A DNA stretch of 64,000 bases. Origin: Neptunicoccus sediminis (GTDB taxonomy: Bacteria > Pseudomonadota > Alphaproteobacteria > Rhodobacterales > Rhodobacteraceae). The stretch's first letter is position 1; each line of letters begins with the position of its first letter. The stretch covers positions 1 through 64,000 of the forward strand of contig NZ_MDVX01000016.1 of the NCBI RefSeq assembly GCF_001719615.1. The letters are read 5' to 3'. A program made the translations under genes and the position numbers. Shown here piece after piece: positions 24,921-34,813 of this stretch. The notes under the pieces were generated by a model. That model was not told the origin of the DNA, did no database searches, and worked only from the letters and a program-made list of their open reading frames with translations.

Positions 24921-26183
24921 ATGCTAAAACGTGGAATAAAATTTGTGGCCGTGCTGGCATTCCTCCCCAGTCTGGCCTTTGGTGCCGCTGTGGAGACGTC
25001 CCCGCCGCCACCGGCCAAACCGGATCAGGGGGTGTTGATGGCGCAGACACAATCCGGCTTTGAACAATGGGTGCGCAGTTTCAAGGCCCGCGCGCTGGCC
25101 AACGGCATTTCGGCCCGCACCTATGACCGTGCTTTCCGAGGCGTGAAGCTGAACACACGGGTCATCGCTTCCGATCGCAAACAGGCGGAATTCTCCCGTG
25201 AGATCTGGGATTATCTGGACACTGCGACCTCTCCGAAACGGGTCAGGAACGGCAAGGCGATGGTACGCAAGCACAAGTCCAAACTGCGCCGGATCGAAAA
25301 CACCTACGGGGTGGAATGGTCCGTGGTTGTGGCGATCTGGGGGCTTGAAAGCTCCTACGGTGAGAATATGGGCGACATCAACATCATCGAGGCGCTGGCC
25401 ACGCTCGCCTATGAAGGGCGCCGCCGCAAGTTCGGGGAACAGCAGCTTCTGACCGCGTTGAAGATTATCCAGAACGGCGACATTACCCCGAACCGTATGA
25501 TGGGCAGCTGGGCCGGTGCGATGGGCCACACGCAATTCATCCCCACCAGCTATGACGCGCTGGCGGTAGATTTCACCGGCGATGGAAAACGGGATGTCTG
25601 GGACCAGCGTGATCCCTCCGATGCGCTGGCATCTACGGCGAACTATCTGCGCCGCAACGGTTGGGTCAAAGGCCAGCCTTGGGGAATTGAGGTACAGCTC
25701 CCCAAAGGCTTTAACTATGGCAACGCCTCGTTGAAGGTGAAGGCAACACCGGCGCGTTGGGCCGAACTTGGCGTGCGCACCATGTCGGGCGGTAAAATTC
25801 CCAACTACGGCAATGCGGCGATCCTGCTGCCTGCGGGCGCTGATGGTCCGGCCTTTGCTGTGTTCAAAAACTTCTTTGTTATCAAGCGCTACAACAACGC
25901 CAACTCCTATGCGATGGCCGTCGGGCATCTGGCGGACAAGATCAACGGCGGCGGCGAATTTGTGCGGGACTGGCCCCGTGGTCCGGGTGCATTGCGTCTA
26001 CCTGAAAAGCTGGAAGTGCAGGAACTGCTTATCAAGGCGGGCTATGATATTGGGGAACCGGACGGGATCATCGGCCCGAAAACGCTGGATGCGATCAGCG
26101 ACGTTCAGCGTCGCGCAGGGCGCCAACCCACCGGCAAGGCGGATCAGGACGTGCTGAAATTCCTGCGACGCGCCATTCGCTAA
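24921..26183 (+). CDS. MltB-type lytic murein transglycosylase
   Basis: A 420-residue periplasmic peptidoglycan lytic transglycosylase. It starts with a signal peptide (MLKRGIKFVAVLAFLPSLAFG), followed by the MltB/SLT_2 catalytic domain with the catalytic E143 in IWGLESSYGENMGD, then GSWAGAMGHTQFIPTSY, and a C-terminal peptidoglycan-binding domain (KLEVQELLIKAGYDIGEPDG, IIGPKTLDAIS). The start follows AGGAG. It lies 70 bases after the WYL regulator; the two may be unrelated. A strong terminator follows. Confidence 0.93.
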   Translation: MLKRGIKFVAVLAFLPSLAFGAAVETSPPPPAKPDQGVLMAQTQSGFEQWVRSFKARALANGISARTYDRAFRGVKLNTRVIASDRKQAEFSREIWDYLDTATSPKRVRNGKAMVRKHKSKLRRIENTYGVEWSVVVAIWGLESSYGENMGDINIIEALATLAYEGRRRKFGEQQLLTALKIIQNGDITPNRMMGSWAGAMGHTQFIPTSYDALAVDFTGDGKRDVWDQRDPSDALASTANYLRRNGWVKGQPWGIEVQLPKGFNYGNASLKVKATPARWAELGVRTMSGGKIPNYGNAAILLPAGADGPAFAVFKNFFVIKRYNNANSYAMAVGHLADKINGGGEFVRDWPRGPGALRLPEKLEVQELLIKAGYDIGEPDGIIGPKTLDAISDVQRRAGRQPTGKADQDVLKFLRRAIR

Positions 26184-26207
26184 GACATAACGCGCTAAAA
26201 TCTATCA

Positions 26208-26236
26208 ACGCGCGGCTCCACAGGCCGCGCGTTTTT
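26208..26236 (+). terminator. Terminator between convergent genes
   Basis: A 9-bp perfect stem (ACGCGCGGC with GCCGCGCGT), 7-base loop, and five T follow the transglycosylase stop. It overlaps the stop codon of the convergent LysR gene. Confidence 0.88.
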
Positions 26237-27107
26237 AACTTTCAGCCCGCGATTGCAACCAGTTCTTCACGGCATCTATCGCGGCACCCCCAGCGGCGCG
26301 GCGCTGTGACAGAAGATAGAAATCCTGCTCTGCCTCAAGGCTTTCGGGAACCACTTGCACAAGATGCCCGTTCGCCAGTTCCCGCTCTACAAGGAACCGG
26401 CTCACAAGGGCCACCCCCTGCCCCGAAACAGCCGCGTCAATCGCAAGGGCTGTCTGGCTCAACCGCATACCCCGACCCGAATGATCGACAGCCCCGATGT
26501 GGTCAAGGAACGCTGGCCACAGGTCATGAGAATCATGCAGCTTTACAACCGCGCCCAGCGTGTCCCGTGACAGTGGAACAGGCATGTCCGCTACGAAAGA
26601 CGGGGCAGCAATGGCAATGATCTGCTGTTTGAACAGCCGTGTCGCCTCTATCGCTGCCCCGAATGGCGGCTTGGCCAGTCGCACGGCCAGATCTATTCCA
26701 TCACCATGAAAACTGGAAGTTTTTTCGGTGGCGAGAATACGCAGGTCAATCTCCGGATACCGCTCGGAGAATTCAGGCAGGTTCGGAATAAGCCATTTAG
26801 CTGCGAATGTGGGCGTCACGCTGATTAGCAGTTTTTCGGGCTCGGGCCGCAGAACCTCTGTTGCTGCGCGCAATTCGGCAAAGGCTGCTGCAATCCTGTT
26901 GTGATAGGCCCGCCCTGACGCTGTGAAAGCCACACCTTTGGGCAGACGGTCAAACATCGGCTGGCCCAATTGGGATTCCAGCAAGCGCACCTGCTGGGCC
27001 ACAGCGCCTTGAGTCACGCCCATTTCTTCGGCTGCTGCGCGAAAGTTCAGATGCCGCCCGGCGACCTCAAAGGCCCGCAGCGCATTCAGAGGGGGAAGAT
27101 TGCTCAT
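26235..27107 (-). CDS. LysR-family regulator, GcvA-like
   Basis: A 290-residue LysR regulator. The winged HTH is the first 65 residues (LPPLNALRAFEVAGRHLNFR, then EEMGVTQGAVAQQVRLLESQ), the GcvA-type pattern, and the effector domain has KLLISVTPTFAAKWLIPNLP (near 92) and RILATEKTSSFHGDGIDLAVR (near 122). The gene is divergent from the 98-residue membrane protein, about 97 bases apart, so it likely controls that gene and itself. The effector is unknown. Confidence 0.92.
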   Translation of the reverse strand: MSNLPPLNALRAFEVAGRHLNFRAAAEEMGVTQGAVAQQVRLLESQLGQPMFDRLPKGVAFTASGRAYHNRIAAAFAELRAATEVLRPEPEKLLISVTPTFAAKWLIPNLPEFSERYPEIDLRILATEKTSSFHGDGIDLAVRLAKPPFGAAIEATRLFKQQIIAIAAPSFVADMPVPLSRDTLGAVVKLHDSHDLWPAFLDHIGAVDHSGRGMRLSQTALAIDAAVSGQGVALVSRFLVERELANGHLVQVVPESLEAEQDFYLLSQRRAAGGAAIDAVKNWLQSRAES

Positions 27108-27204
27108 CTGCCAATAGTATTCCTACAGTCACGAGAAATCAAATCTGACGTGAAACACCGCCCCCTCCAGCCTACATCTGGATTAACAGAGACCGGAGGC
27201 TGAC

Positions 27205-27501
27205 ATGGCTATGACCCTTATTCCATCATCTACACCTGAAACCGACAGTTCGCAGCAGGCTGCAACCAATCCTCTACCAAGACCGTATGATGCGGCTTTT
27301 GTGATAAAATGGGTTGCCTCCATCATCCAGATACTCGGCTATACAGCCACGGGTTTTGGCTGGACGCCGTGGAACCTGTATTTATTCCTCGTGGGGGTGC
27401 TGGGCTGGTTTCTGGTCGGGGTGTTGTGGAATGACCGTGCAATCATGCTGATCCACAGTGTCGCCTTGGGCGCGATGATCGCAGGGATGAGCAGCGGCTG
27501 A
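27205..27501 (+). CDS. Small membrane protein (DUF6552-like)
   Basis: A 98-residue protein with a polar N-terminal 30 residues, then about three hydrophobic segments: VIKWVASIIQILGYTATGFG, WNLYLFLVGVLGWFLVGVLW and IMLIHSVALGAMIAGM. I recognise the pattern W-N-L-Y-x-F-L-V-G followed by WNDRAIMLIH as DUF6552, a Rhodobacterales family of unknown role. A GGAGG ribosome site precedes the ATG. It is divergent from the LysR regulator. Confidence 0.65.
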   Translation: MAMTLIPSSTPETDSSQQAATNPLPRPYDAAFVIKWVASIIQILGYTATGFGWTPWNLYLFLVGVLGWFLVGVLWNDRAIMLIHSVALGAMIAGMSSG

Positions 27502-27543
27502 AACCTTGCCGCTGCCCTGCCGTGCGCCGCGTTGATGGGGCTA

Positions 27544-30500
27544 TTATTCGTCCAGTTCGGACAGGTCGAGTCCCTTTTTCACTGCAAATTCCCGTGCGGC
27601 GCGGGCGTTTTCCGCAGCGCCGATCAAGTGTCCGGCGACGGTGCGCAGCAGGCTGGTGGCAACATTGGTATCGTTTTCAATCACCGCCAACAGCTCTGAC
27701 GCGCCGATCCGCAGGAACAGCGAATCTTCCATCGCGATCAGGTCCATCGCCCGCTTTTCGTTCAGGATAATGGCCAAATCCCCGATCAGACGGCCCGGTT
27801 CAATTTCAGAGACCAAACGATCTTCGTCGCCCTCGGTGGCCCAAAAAATCCCCGCCTTGCCCTTCACACAAAGATAGGCCGCATCCGGTGCTTGGTTGCG
27901 CGCAAAGATCACCTGCCCCGCCTTGGCCGGATACCACTGTGCACTAAAGGCCAGCAGTCTTTGCTGTTTCTGGTCGAGATTGGCGAAGAGTCCGGTCTGC
28001 GCCACCACCCGCAACTTGCGTTTGAGATCTTGTTTCGCGTCTTCATCCGCCGGTTCTTCAACCCGCCGCACACCGTCGATACGCCCGTCCACGATCTCTA
28101 CATACAGGTCGTAGAGGTCGGGGTTAGAGAAATGATTCTCGATGAAAATCTTGGTGGTATCGGGCATCAGCGCACCGATCCTCTCGCGCATTTGTGCCCG
28201 TTTTGCGGAATCATGGCTGGCCAGCGCATTGCCCAGGATCAGGATGTCGGGTTTCTTCATACCGGCCCGGCTGAAGGCAATCCTTTCGCGGAAAACCCGT
28301 GGCAGGTTCTGCCCGCCCGACGTGGTCACAAGATCATAGATCGACTGGGCTGCAAGCCGCCGCAGCCCGTGTTCGTTCAGCACCTCAACGACAAGATCCT
28401 CGACCTCCCGCTCCCGCGCGCCTGCCATCCGCGAAATCCGCCCGAAAATCGCATTCCCGAGCACCGTCATCACCGGCATATAGCGGTCGGGGTGGATGGT
28501 TTCAAACAACCCGTCCAGTTCCGCCACCAGATGTTCCCCGTTCTGCATCCGGATGTCCAGAACCCGCTGCTTGAAGCTGTCGGTGAAGGCGGGGCCAATC
28601 TGTTCGGCGCTAAAGGCGAAGGGCACGGTTAGCATCAGGGCAAACTCTTCGGGGGTCAGCGCGTCATTCCCCTGCTGTCGGCGTTTTTTCGTCACCGTGC
28701 GCAGCTTGTGATACAGCGCGTCATCCATGTTAAGCTGGCGGAACAGCGGGTGGTCGGTGGCATCCTCGCCAAAGGTGGCAGCCACCCCTTCGATCAGGCT
28801 GGCGGACATTTCCGCCACTTCGTCAACGATGTTTTCTTTCTTGAGAATGCTAAAGAACTTGCGCTGCTCCGCCAGACTTTCCTGCGTCAGCGCCCGCGTC
28901 GGCACCGCATACAACAGGTTGCTGCCCAGTGGCGAGACTGGGTTGAACTTGCGCGGATCGAAATGATGGACAATATCCCCGAGCCCCGCTTTCTTTAGCC
29001 TGCGGGCGATTTCGGGCCGTAACTCCACAATTTTGTCGGCCAGTTCGCGCTGGCTATCAGGGTCGAGCCGATGGCGTAACGCACGGCGCACCATAAACTC
29101 GTCGATCCCCATCGCCTCGCCCAGATTGAACCACCAGTCGCGGATTTCGTCTTCGTCCTTAAACCCTGCCAGAGACGGGTCAAGCCAGTTCACCCCAAGC
29201 GGATCATCACAGTTCCCAGCGCGGCGGGCTTCTTCCTGCCAGCGCTGTATTTCAGGGGAAACATCGCTTTCAATCAAGGGTTTGCGGCGGAAGGGCATCA
29301 AGAGGTTTTCGCCCATCGTGCCTTGGAAAATCTGGGGAACGGGGCTGGCATACCCGATCCGGTTCGCGACTACAGACTGGTGCAGGCTGTTGAGATCCTG
29401 CCCCGCAATGCGCACCCGCCCCCGCGCCGGCAGCACCTCTCGGGTTAGCAGATCGGCAAAAGCCAGCGCGGCAGTTTCACTGGTGGCCTTGATCGCCACA
29501 CGCGCCCCTCTGGGAATGGTCAGGGTGATGTCCTCAAGCACAATATCACCGGAGTCATCGCGCACAGTGACGTCACTCAGTTCAATATCACCGCACAGGC
29601 TTGGGATTTTATCCGGTTCGCCTTCAAACAGGCTGTCATCCACCAGCGTTTTCGGCGCAAAGCGTTCGGTCACAATCTCCCAGCGCAACCCCATATCCTG
29701 CACCTGATTGTAATACATCAAAAGTTCCTTCCAAGGCGAAGAAAGGTCCTTATACGCCGCAAGGGCAGCTACCAGCGCGCCCACGGTAATCTGCCCGTTG
29801 ATTGCCAGATAGCCACCGACCGAGTAGAAAAAGAACGGCGTCAGTTGGTTAATGAAGTTGTTGAGAAACTTCATGAAGAATTTCTTCTGATAGATCTCAA
29901 ACCGGATGTTGAACAATCTGCCAAGCCGGTCAGAGAACTGCGCCGTGCGATAGCGCAGCCCGCCGTTTGTGCGAATGTCACTGACACCCGCCGCTGTTTC
30001 CCCGATGTCAGAGGCCAGATGGCGCACTTCTTCGATGCGGGATTTGTTCAGCAGGTTGATCTGGCGTTGCAGTCGCGGAATCAGCCATGCCTGCAAGGGG
30101 ATCAGCGCAACAGAGGCCAGCCCGAACCAAAAGCTCTGGGCGAAAAGGAAGGCCAGAATCGTGATCATCTGCCCCGCCTGAAACACCGGCTGCGAGATCA
30201 TATCCCCCATCAGACCGCCCATCGGTTCGGCCTCGGATGTGACCATCGCCACCAGTTCGCCCTGACTGGTCTGGCGGAAATAGGGGCGTGGAAACCGCAT
30301 CATTCGGGTCAAAAGCTGGAACCGGAACCGCCGTAACAGACGCTCTGCCAGCACCCCTTTCATCGTGTTAAGGCGCATTTTCAACAGACCGTTGGTCAGC
30401 ACTGCAAGCAGAAAGCCGAAACACAGGACCATCAGGAACTGCGTCTGGCTCAGCGTGATTCCGTCAAAAACAATGTCCTCGCCGCTGCCCCCGATAGCGT

Positions 30501-30630
30501 CATTGATGATCCGCTTGGGCAGTTCCAGACTGATATAAAGCACCGGGAACGTGACAATTGTCAGCGCAAGCAGCAACAACTGGCTGCGCTTGGAGTATTT
30601 CCAGATGTATCGGAACAGGCTTTTTTCCAT
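27544..30630 (-). CDS. ABC transporter-like protein with degenerate ATPase motifs and cyclic-nucleotide domain
   Basis: A 1028-residue protein. Residues 1-310 are an ABC exporter-type membrane domain with six helices. Residues 350-440 start a nucleotide-binding domain, but the Walker A slot reads IKATSETAALAF (380-391) with no GKS/T. The Q-loop VPQIFQG (431-437) is kept, then a ~320-residue charged insertion (445-765), then the signature SGGQ (771-774), a Walker B with LILGN in place of LILDE (797-801), and the H-loop His (833). Residues 880-1005 form a cyclic-nucleotide-binding domain. This looks like an ATPase-dead ABC protein, perhaps a receptor or scaffold. It lies 114 bases behind zapE. 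Confidence 0.8.
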   Translation of the reverse strand: MEKSLFRYIWKYSKRSQLLLLALTIVTFPVLYISLELPKRIINDAIGGSGEDIVFDGITLSQTQFLMVLCFGFLLAVLTNGLLKMRLNTMKGVLAERLLRRFRFQLLTRMMRFPRPYFRQTSQGELVAMVTSEAEPMGGLMGDMISQPVFQAGQMITILAFLFAQSFWFGLASVALIPLQAWLIPRLQRQINLLNKSRIEEVRHLASDIGETAAGVSDIRTNGGLRYRTAQFSDRLGRLFNIRFEIYQKKFFMKFLNNFINQLTPFFFYSVGGYLAINGQITVGALVAALAAYKDLSSPWKELLMYYNQVQDMGLRWEIVTERFAPKTLVDDSLFEGEPDKIPSLCGDIELSDVTVRDDSGDIVLEDITLTIPRGARVAIKATSETAALAFADLLTREVLPARGRVRIAGQDLNSLHQSVVANRIGYASPVPQIFQGTMGENLLMPFRRKPLIESDVSPEIQRWQEEARRAGNCDDPLGVNWLDPSLAGFKDEDEIRDWWFNLGEAMGIDEFMVRRALRHRLDPDSQRELADKIVELRPEIARRLKKAGLGDIVHHFDPRKFNPVSPLGSNLLYAVPTRALTQESLAEQRKFFSILKKENIVDEVAEMSASLIEGVAATFGEDATDHPLFRQLNMDDALYHKLRTVTKKRRQQGNDALTPEEFALMLTVPFAFSAEQIGPAFTDSFKQRVLDIRMQNGEHLVAELDGLFETIHPDRYMPVMTVLGNAIFGRISRMAGAREREVEDLVVEVLNEHGLRRLAAQSIYDLVTTSGGQNLPRVFRERIAFSRAGMKKPDILILGNALASHDSAKRAQMRERIGALMPDTTKIFIENHFSNPDLYDLYVEIVDGRIDGVRRVEEPADEDAKQDLKRKLRVVAQTGLFANLDQKQQRLLAFSAQWYPAKAGQVIFARNQAPDAAYLCVKGKAGIFWATEGDEDRLVSEIEPGRLIGDLAIILNEKRAMDLIAMEDSLFLRIGASELLAVIENDTNVATSLLRTVAGHLIGAAENARAAREFAVKKGLDLSELDE

Positions 30631-30744
30631 TCAGGAATTCCTTAGGCGGCCGCAGCCGGCGATCAAGACACAGCTCGCAGACACCCGCAAACAGGGGTTA
30701 GTTTACCCGATCGGCAGGTCAGGGCAATCAAACGGTTTTGTGAG

Positions 30745-31818
30745 CTAGGGTTTCCCCCAGTCCGCGCTCATCATTTCGCGCAGACGGCTGGCGGTGCGTT
30801 CAAATTCAAAAGCACCCTCGCCTTCCTCGTAAAGCTTTTCCGGTATGGTTGCCGCACTGGCGATCAGTTTGGTCCGCGCCTCATAAAGCGCATCGACCAG
30901 CGTGACAAACCTTTTCGCCTCATTGTTGTTGGCACGGCCCAGTCGCGGAATATCCTTAAGGATCAGAACGCGGATCGCTTCAACAATGGTAAGGTAATCC
31001 CCGGGACCGAGCGGCTGGCCGCACAGGTCGCGGAAAGTCGCCATAGCAACACCGTTATGATAGGCAGGCAGGCGGATTTCGCGGGATTTATGGTGCAGCA
31101 CCAGCGGCTCCGCCTTGCTGCCCGCCACATCTGTCCAAACCCGCTGGATCGCCATTTCAGCGGCATTATCAATCGGCGTGAAATAGGTTTTATGCCCCTC
31201 AAGCCGGTTCTGCCGGTGGTCCGTCTCACTGTCGAGGTTATAGACCTCCATCCGCTGTTTGATCAGTTCGATAAACGGCAGAAACAGGTTCCGGTTCAGC
31301 CCGTTCTTATAGAGATCATCGGGATGGCGGTTAGACGTGGTGACGATCAGGACACCCGCCTCGAACAGTTTTTCAAACAGACGTCCAACGATCATCGCAT
31401 CGGTAATGTCGGTGATCTGCATTTCGTCAAAACACAACACGCGGGCGGATTTCACAACATCGGCAGCAACTGGCTCTATCGCATCTTCCACCCCGTTCTT
31501 GCGGGCTTCGTGCATCAGGTTGTGGATTTCCTGCATGAAAGCATGAAAATGGACGCGACGTTTCTTCGGCTCTTCCAGAGAGTCAAAGAACAGGTCCATC
31601 AACATGGATTTCCCCCGCCCGACCCCGCCATAAAGATATACTCCGCGCACAGGTTCAACTGCCTTGGAAAACAAGCCGCGAAACCCTTTTTTTGCCGGCG
31701 CAGCGGACAGGCGTGCGGCGGCGTCTTCAAACAGTTTCAGCACCGCCAGCTGTGCGGGATCTTCGTGCAGGGCACCGCTGGAGACCCGCTGTTGATAAAT
31801 ATCTGTGATGCTGCCCAT
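30745..31818 (-). CDS. zapE: Cell division protein ZapE (AFG1-like ATPase)
   Basis: A 357-residue P-loop ATPase of the ZapE/AFG1 family, which supports division under stress in proteobacteria. The Walker A is YGGVGRGKSMLMD (64-71), Walker B is VLCFDEMQITD near 132, and the sensor region TTSNRHPDDLYKNGLNRNLF is intact. The C-terminal GPGDYLTIVEAIRVLIL and RFVTLVDALYEARTKLI blocks complete it. It is divergent from the MFS gene, whose start is about 90 bases away. The ABC-like gene follows on the same strand. Confidence 0.94.
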   Translation of the reverse strand: MGSITDIYQQRVSSGALHEDPAQLAVLKLFEDAAARLSAAPAKKGFRGLFSKAVEPVRGVYLYGGVGRGKSMLMDLFFDSLEEPKKRRVHFHAFMQEIHNLMHEARKNGVEDAIEPVAADVVKSARVLCFDEMQITDITDAMIVGRLFEKLFEAGVLIVTTSNRHPDDLYKNGLNRNLFLPFIELIKQRMEVYNLDSETDHRQNRLEGHKTYFTPIDNAAEMAIQRVWTDVAGSKAEPLVLHHKSREIRLPAYHNGVAMATFRDLCGQPLGPGDYLTIVEAIRVLILKDIPRLGRANNNEAKRFVTLVDALYEARTKLIASAATIPEKLYEEGEGAFEFERTASRLREMMSADWGKP

Positions 31819-31906
31819 AACGTTTCTGCCCTTGCACAGACTGGTCGATTTTGCTCTGTCACCCCTAACAAGACGCTACGGGCTGCGCAACGCAGTATGG
31901 GTTCCG

Positions 31907-33160
31907 ATGAGACAACACAAACAGCCGCTGTTTACCCCGATCCTGATCGCAGGGTGCCTGATCCTGATGACGGGTTTCTCTTTGCGGGCCAGTTTTGGCG
32001 TGTTCCAGATCCCCATCGCCACAGAATTCGGCTGGCTCCGGTCCGAGTTTTCTATGGCCATCGCCATCCAGAACCTTGCTTGGGGTATCGGCCAGCCCAT
32101 ATTCGGCGCAATTGCCGAAAAATTCGGGGATCGCAAGGCCATCTTTCTTGGCGTGCTCTGTTATGCTGCGGGTTTGTTGCTAAGCAGTACGGCCACCACA
32201 CCGGGGGCACATCAACTTTATGAAATCATCATCGGCTTTGGCATCGCAGGCACCGGATTTGGCGTCATTCTGGCCGTCATCGGGCGTGCGGCGAGCGATG
32301 AGAACCGCTCTCTGACGCTTGGGATCGGAACGGCGGCAGGGTCTTTGGGACAAGTGATCGGCCCGCCGCTGGCTGCAATCCTGCTGGCCTATATGAACTG
32401 GTCGCAGGTCTTTGTGATTTTCGCCGCGATCATCATGCTGGTGCTGGTGCTGTTGCCCATGCTGCGTGCCCCCGAAGCCACCAGCACCGCAGAGCTGGAA
32501 GAGACCATGTCCCAGATCCTGCTTAAAGCCTTCAAAGACCCGTCCTATTCGCTGATCTTTCTGGGGTTCTTTTCCTGCGGCTTTCAACTGGCCTTTATCA
32601 CCGCCCACTTCCCCGCTTTTGTGACCGAGATGTGCGGTCCCATCGGGCAGGACAGCCTGCTTGCCGGAATGGGGATCACCAGCACCTCTGCACTTGGGGC
32701 GGTGTCCATCGGGGTGATCGGGCTGGCCAATATTGTCGGGACGGTTACGGCGGGTCTGCTGGGCAAACGGCTGAGCAAGAAATATCTTCTAACCTATATC
32801 TACATCGGCCGAACCCTGTTGGCGGCGTGGTTTATCCTGACGCCCATTACGCCCGTGACCGTGCTGCTGTTCAGCTTTCTGATGGGGTTGTTATGGCTGG
32901 CCACCGTTCCGCTGACCTCGGGGCTGGTGGGGCATATCTACGGGATGCGCTATATGGGGACGCTTTACGGGATTATCTTTCTCAGCCACCAGTTGGGCGG
33001 CTTCCTCGGCGTCTGGCTGGGCGGTGCGCTTTACGATCTTTACGGCAATTACAATATGGTCTGGTGGGTTGGCGTCGGTGTCGGCGCGTTTTCCGCCATC
33101 GTGCATCTTCCTGTGAAGGAAATACCGCTAAAGCTGCGCGTCTCTGCGGCGGCGGGTTGA
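31907..33160 (+). CDS. MFS transporter
   Basis: A 417-residue 12-helix carrier of the major facilitator superfamily, of the oxalate/formate-like (monocarboxylate-type) group. Helix 2-3 loop GQPIFGAIAEKFGDRKAIF carries the G-x-x-x-D-x-x-G-R-K type motif, and IGTAAGSLGQVIGPPLAAIL is helix 5. The ATG at 31907 gives a normal N-terminus (MRQHKQPLFTPILIAGCLIL); the reading frame continues upstream to overlap zapE but lacks support. The substrate is unknown. It is convergent with trhO, 30 bases away. Confidence 0.88.
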   Translation: MRQHKQPLFTPILIAGCLILMTGFSLRASFGVFQIPIATEFGWLRSEFSMAIAIQNLAWGIGQPIFGAIAEKFGDRKAIFLGVLCYAAGLLLSSTATTPGAHQLYEIIIGFGIAGTGFGVILAVIGRAASDENRSLTLGIGTAAGSLGQVIGPPLAAILLAYMNWSQVFVIFAAIIMLVLVLLPMLRAPEATSTAELEETMSQILLKAFKDPSYSLIFLGFFSCGFQLAFITAHFPAFVTEMCGPIGQDSLLAGMGITSTSALGAVSIGVIGLANIVGTVTAGLLGKRLSKKYLLTYIYIGRTLLAAWFILTPITPVTVLLFSFLMGLLWLATVPLTSGLVGHIYGMRYMGTLYGIIFLSHQLGGFLGVWLGGALYDLYGNYNMVWWVGVGVGAFSAIVHLPVKEIPLKLRVSAAAG

Positions 33161-33180
33161 GTATTTTTGGAACATTGAAG
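33148..33180 (+). repeat. Possible copy of a short intergenic repeat
   Basis: The end of the MFS gene and the gap behind it read CGGCGGGTTGAGTATTTTTG then GAACATTGAAG. The G/C start, GAGTATTTTTGGA core and purine-rich tail resemble the element at 11757-11790. Its position between convergent genes suggests a repeat of the Rhodobacteraceae intergenic type. Confidence 0.3.
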
Positions 33181-33191
33181 CCGGTGTCGGT

Positions 33192-34100
33192 TTAAGAACC
33201 GATATGCTGTTTGCCGCGTTTTTCGGCCAGGGCCACCTGCTTCTGACGTTCGCGAAAGCGTTCTTTCCGCTCTTCGGAGTGGCTGTCGATACACTGGTGG
33301 CAGGAGACGCCTTTTTCATACTCGGGGCGCGCGAAATCTTCGGGTGCCAGCGGCATCCGGCAGGCATAGCAGAGTTCGTATTTCCCTTCTTCCAGCCCGT
33401 GTTTCACGGATACGCGGCTGTCAAAGACAAAACATTCGCCGTTCCATGTGCTGTTCTCTTCCGGCACATTTTCAAGGTATTTCAGGATACCGCCTTTCAG
33501 GTGGTACACGTCCTCAACGCCTTCATTCAGCAGGAAGTTAGTGGATTTCTCGCAGCGGATGCCGCCGGTGCAAAACATGGCCACTTTCTTGTTGTGGAAG
33601 CGGTCCTTGTTTTCTTCCCACCATGCGGGAAATTCACCAAAGGATTTGGTTTGCGGATCGACAGCGCCTTCAAACGTACCAATGGCCACCTCATAGTCGT
33701 TGCGGGTGTCGATCACCACCACATCGTCGCGGGTGATCAGATCGTTCCAGTCCTGTGCTTCGACGTAGTTTCCCACATTGGCAGTCGGGTCTACATCGGG
33801 TTGCCCCATTGTGACGATCTCTTTTTTCAGCTTCACCTTCATGCGCAGGAACGGCATTTCCGAGGCATAGCTTTCCTTGTGTTCAAAATCCGCACAGCCC
33901 GGCAAGCTGCGGATATGGGCGAGCACGGCGTCAATTCCGGCCCGTGGGCCTGCGATCGTACCGTTGATCCCTTCAAAGGCCAGCAGCAGCGATCCTTTCA
34001 CACCGCCCGCATCGCAGACAGCCTGAAGCGGCGCTTGCAGGGCTTTGTGGTCCTCAAAACGGGTAAAGTGGTACAGGGCTGCGACTACGATCTTTGACAT
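33192..34100 (-). CDS. trhO: tRNA uridine(34) hydroxylase
   Basis: A 302-residue rhodanese-like enzyme that hydroxylates wobble uridine of tRNA, a step of 5-methoxyuridine (mo5U/cmo5U-type) synthesis. The start ATG at 34100 gives [12 protein letters not shown], the family N-terminus. The rhodanese domain has the catalytic C177 in [15 protein letters not shown]. The C-terminal tail has a CxxC pair ([10 protein letters not shown]) and the SCHQC block, a probable metal-binding knuckle. It is divergent from pncA. Older names were YceA and rhodanese-related sulfurtransferase. Confidence 0.92.
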   Translation of the reverse strand: MSKIVVAALYHFTRFEDHKALQAPLQAVCDAGGVKGSLLLAFEGINGTIAGPRAGIDAVLAHIRSLPGCADFEHKESYASEMPFLRMKVKLKKEIVTMGQPDVDPTANVGNYVEAQDWNDLITRDDVVVIDTRNDYEVAIGTFEGAVDPQTKSFGEFPAWWEENKDRFHNKKVAMFCTGGIRCEKSTNFLLNEGVEDVYHLKGGILKYLENVPEENSTWNGECFVFDSRVSVKHGLEEGKYELCYACRMPLAPEDFARPEYEKGVSCHQCIDSHSEERKERFRERQKQVALAEKRGKQHIGS

Positions 34101-34204
34101 GGCGCGCATATAGCCTTGTCTGGCAGGAAATTCCAGTGGCAAAGCAGCACGGTTGACGAAGCGCCCCCTGCACCACATAAATTCGGGACAACAGGGAGAC
34201 AGCC

Positions 34205-34813
34205 ATGCCACAGGCCACGAGCACCGCTTTGATTATGATCGACATACAGAATGATTTCTGTCCGGGCGGAAGCCTTGCGGTGGAAGGAGGCGACGAGATC
34301 GTCGAGACCGTGAACGCCTTGCAGGACGATTATCCCGTGCGCATCCTGACGCAAGACTGGCATCCGTCGGATCACAGCTCTTTTGCGGATAATCACGAGG
34401 GTGCAGAGCCATTTTCGATGACAGAAATGTCCTATGGCCCGCAAGTGTTATGGCCGCGCCACTGTGTGCAGGGAACGGCAGGGGCTGCCTTCAAAAGCGG
34501 CTTGAATACCGACAAGGCGGATTTGATCATCCGCAAAGGCTTCCATCCTGAAATCGACAGCTATTCCGCCTTTTTTGAGAACGATCACAAGACCCCGACC
34601 GGACTGGAGGGGTATCTGAGGGAACGGGGAGTCAGCAAGCTGGTGATGGTCGGGCTGGCGACTGATTTCTGCGTTCGTTATTCAGCCGTTGACGCAGTGA
34701 AACTCGGGTTTCAGGTCACGGTCCTTCAGGACGCCTGCCGCGCCATCGACATGGACGGCTCGCTGGCGGTTGCGCTCGAAGAAATGGACAGCCTCGGCGT
34801 ATTGCTCAAGTAG
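34205..34813 (+). CDS. pncA: Nicotinamidase
   Basis: Hydrolyses nicotinamide to nicotinic acid in NAD salvage (202 residues, isochorismatase fold). The catalytic triad D13, K111 and C156 ([10 protein letters not shown]) is in place, as are the metal ligands D51, H53 and H57 in [10 protein letters not shown]. The Cys-centred cis-peptide region is normal. It sits 95 bases before pncB, which uses its product, so the pair would form one salvage unit, with a REP-like palindrome between them. Confidence 0.95.
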   Translation: MPQATSTALIMIDIQNDFCPGGSLAVEGGDEIVETVNALQDDYPVRILTQDWHPSDHSSFADNHEGAEPFSMTEMSYGPQVLWPRHCVQGTAGAAFKSGLNTDKADLIIRKGFHPEIDSYSAFFENDHKTPTGLEGYLRERGVSKLVMVGLATDFCVRYSAVDAVKLGFQVTVLQDACRAIDMDGSLAVALEEMDSLGVLLK

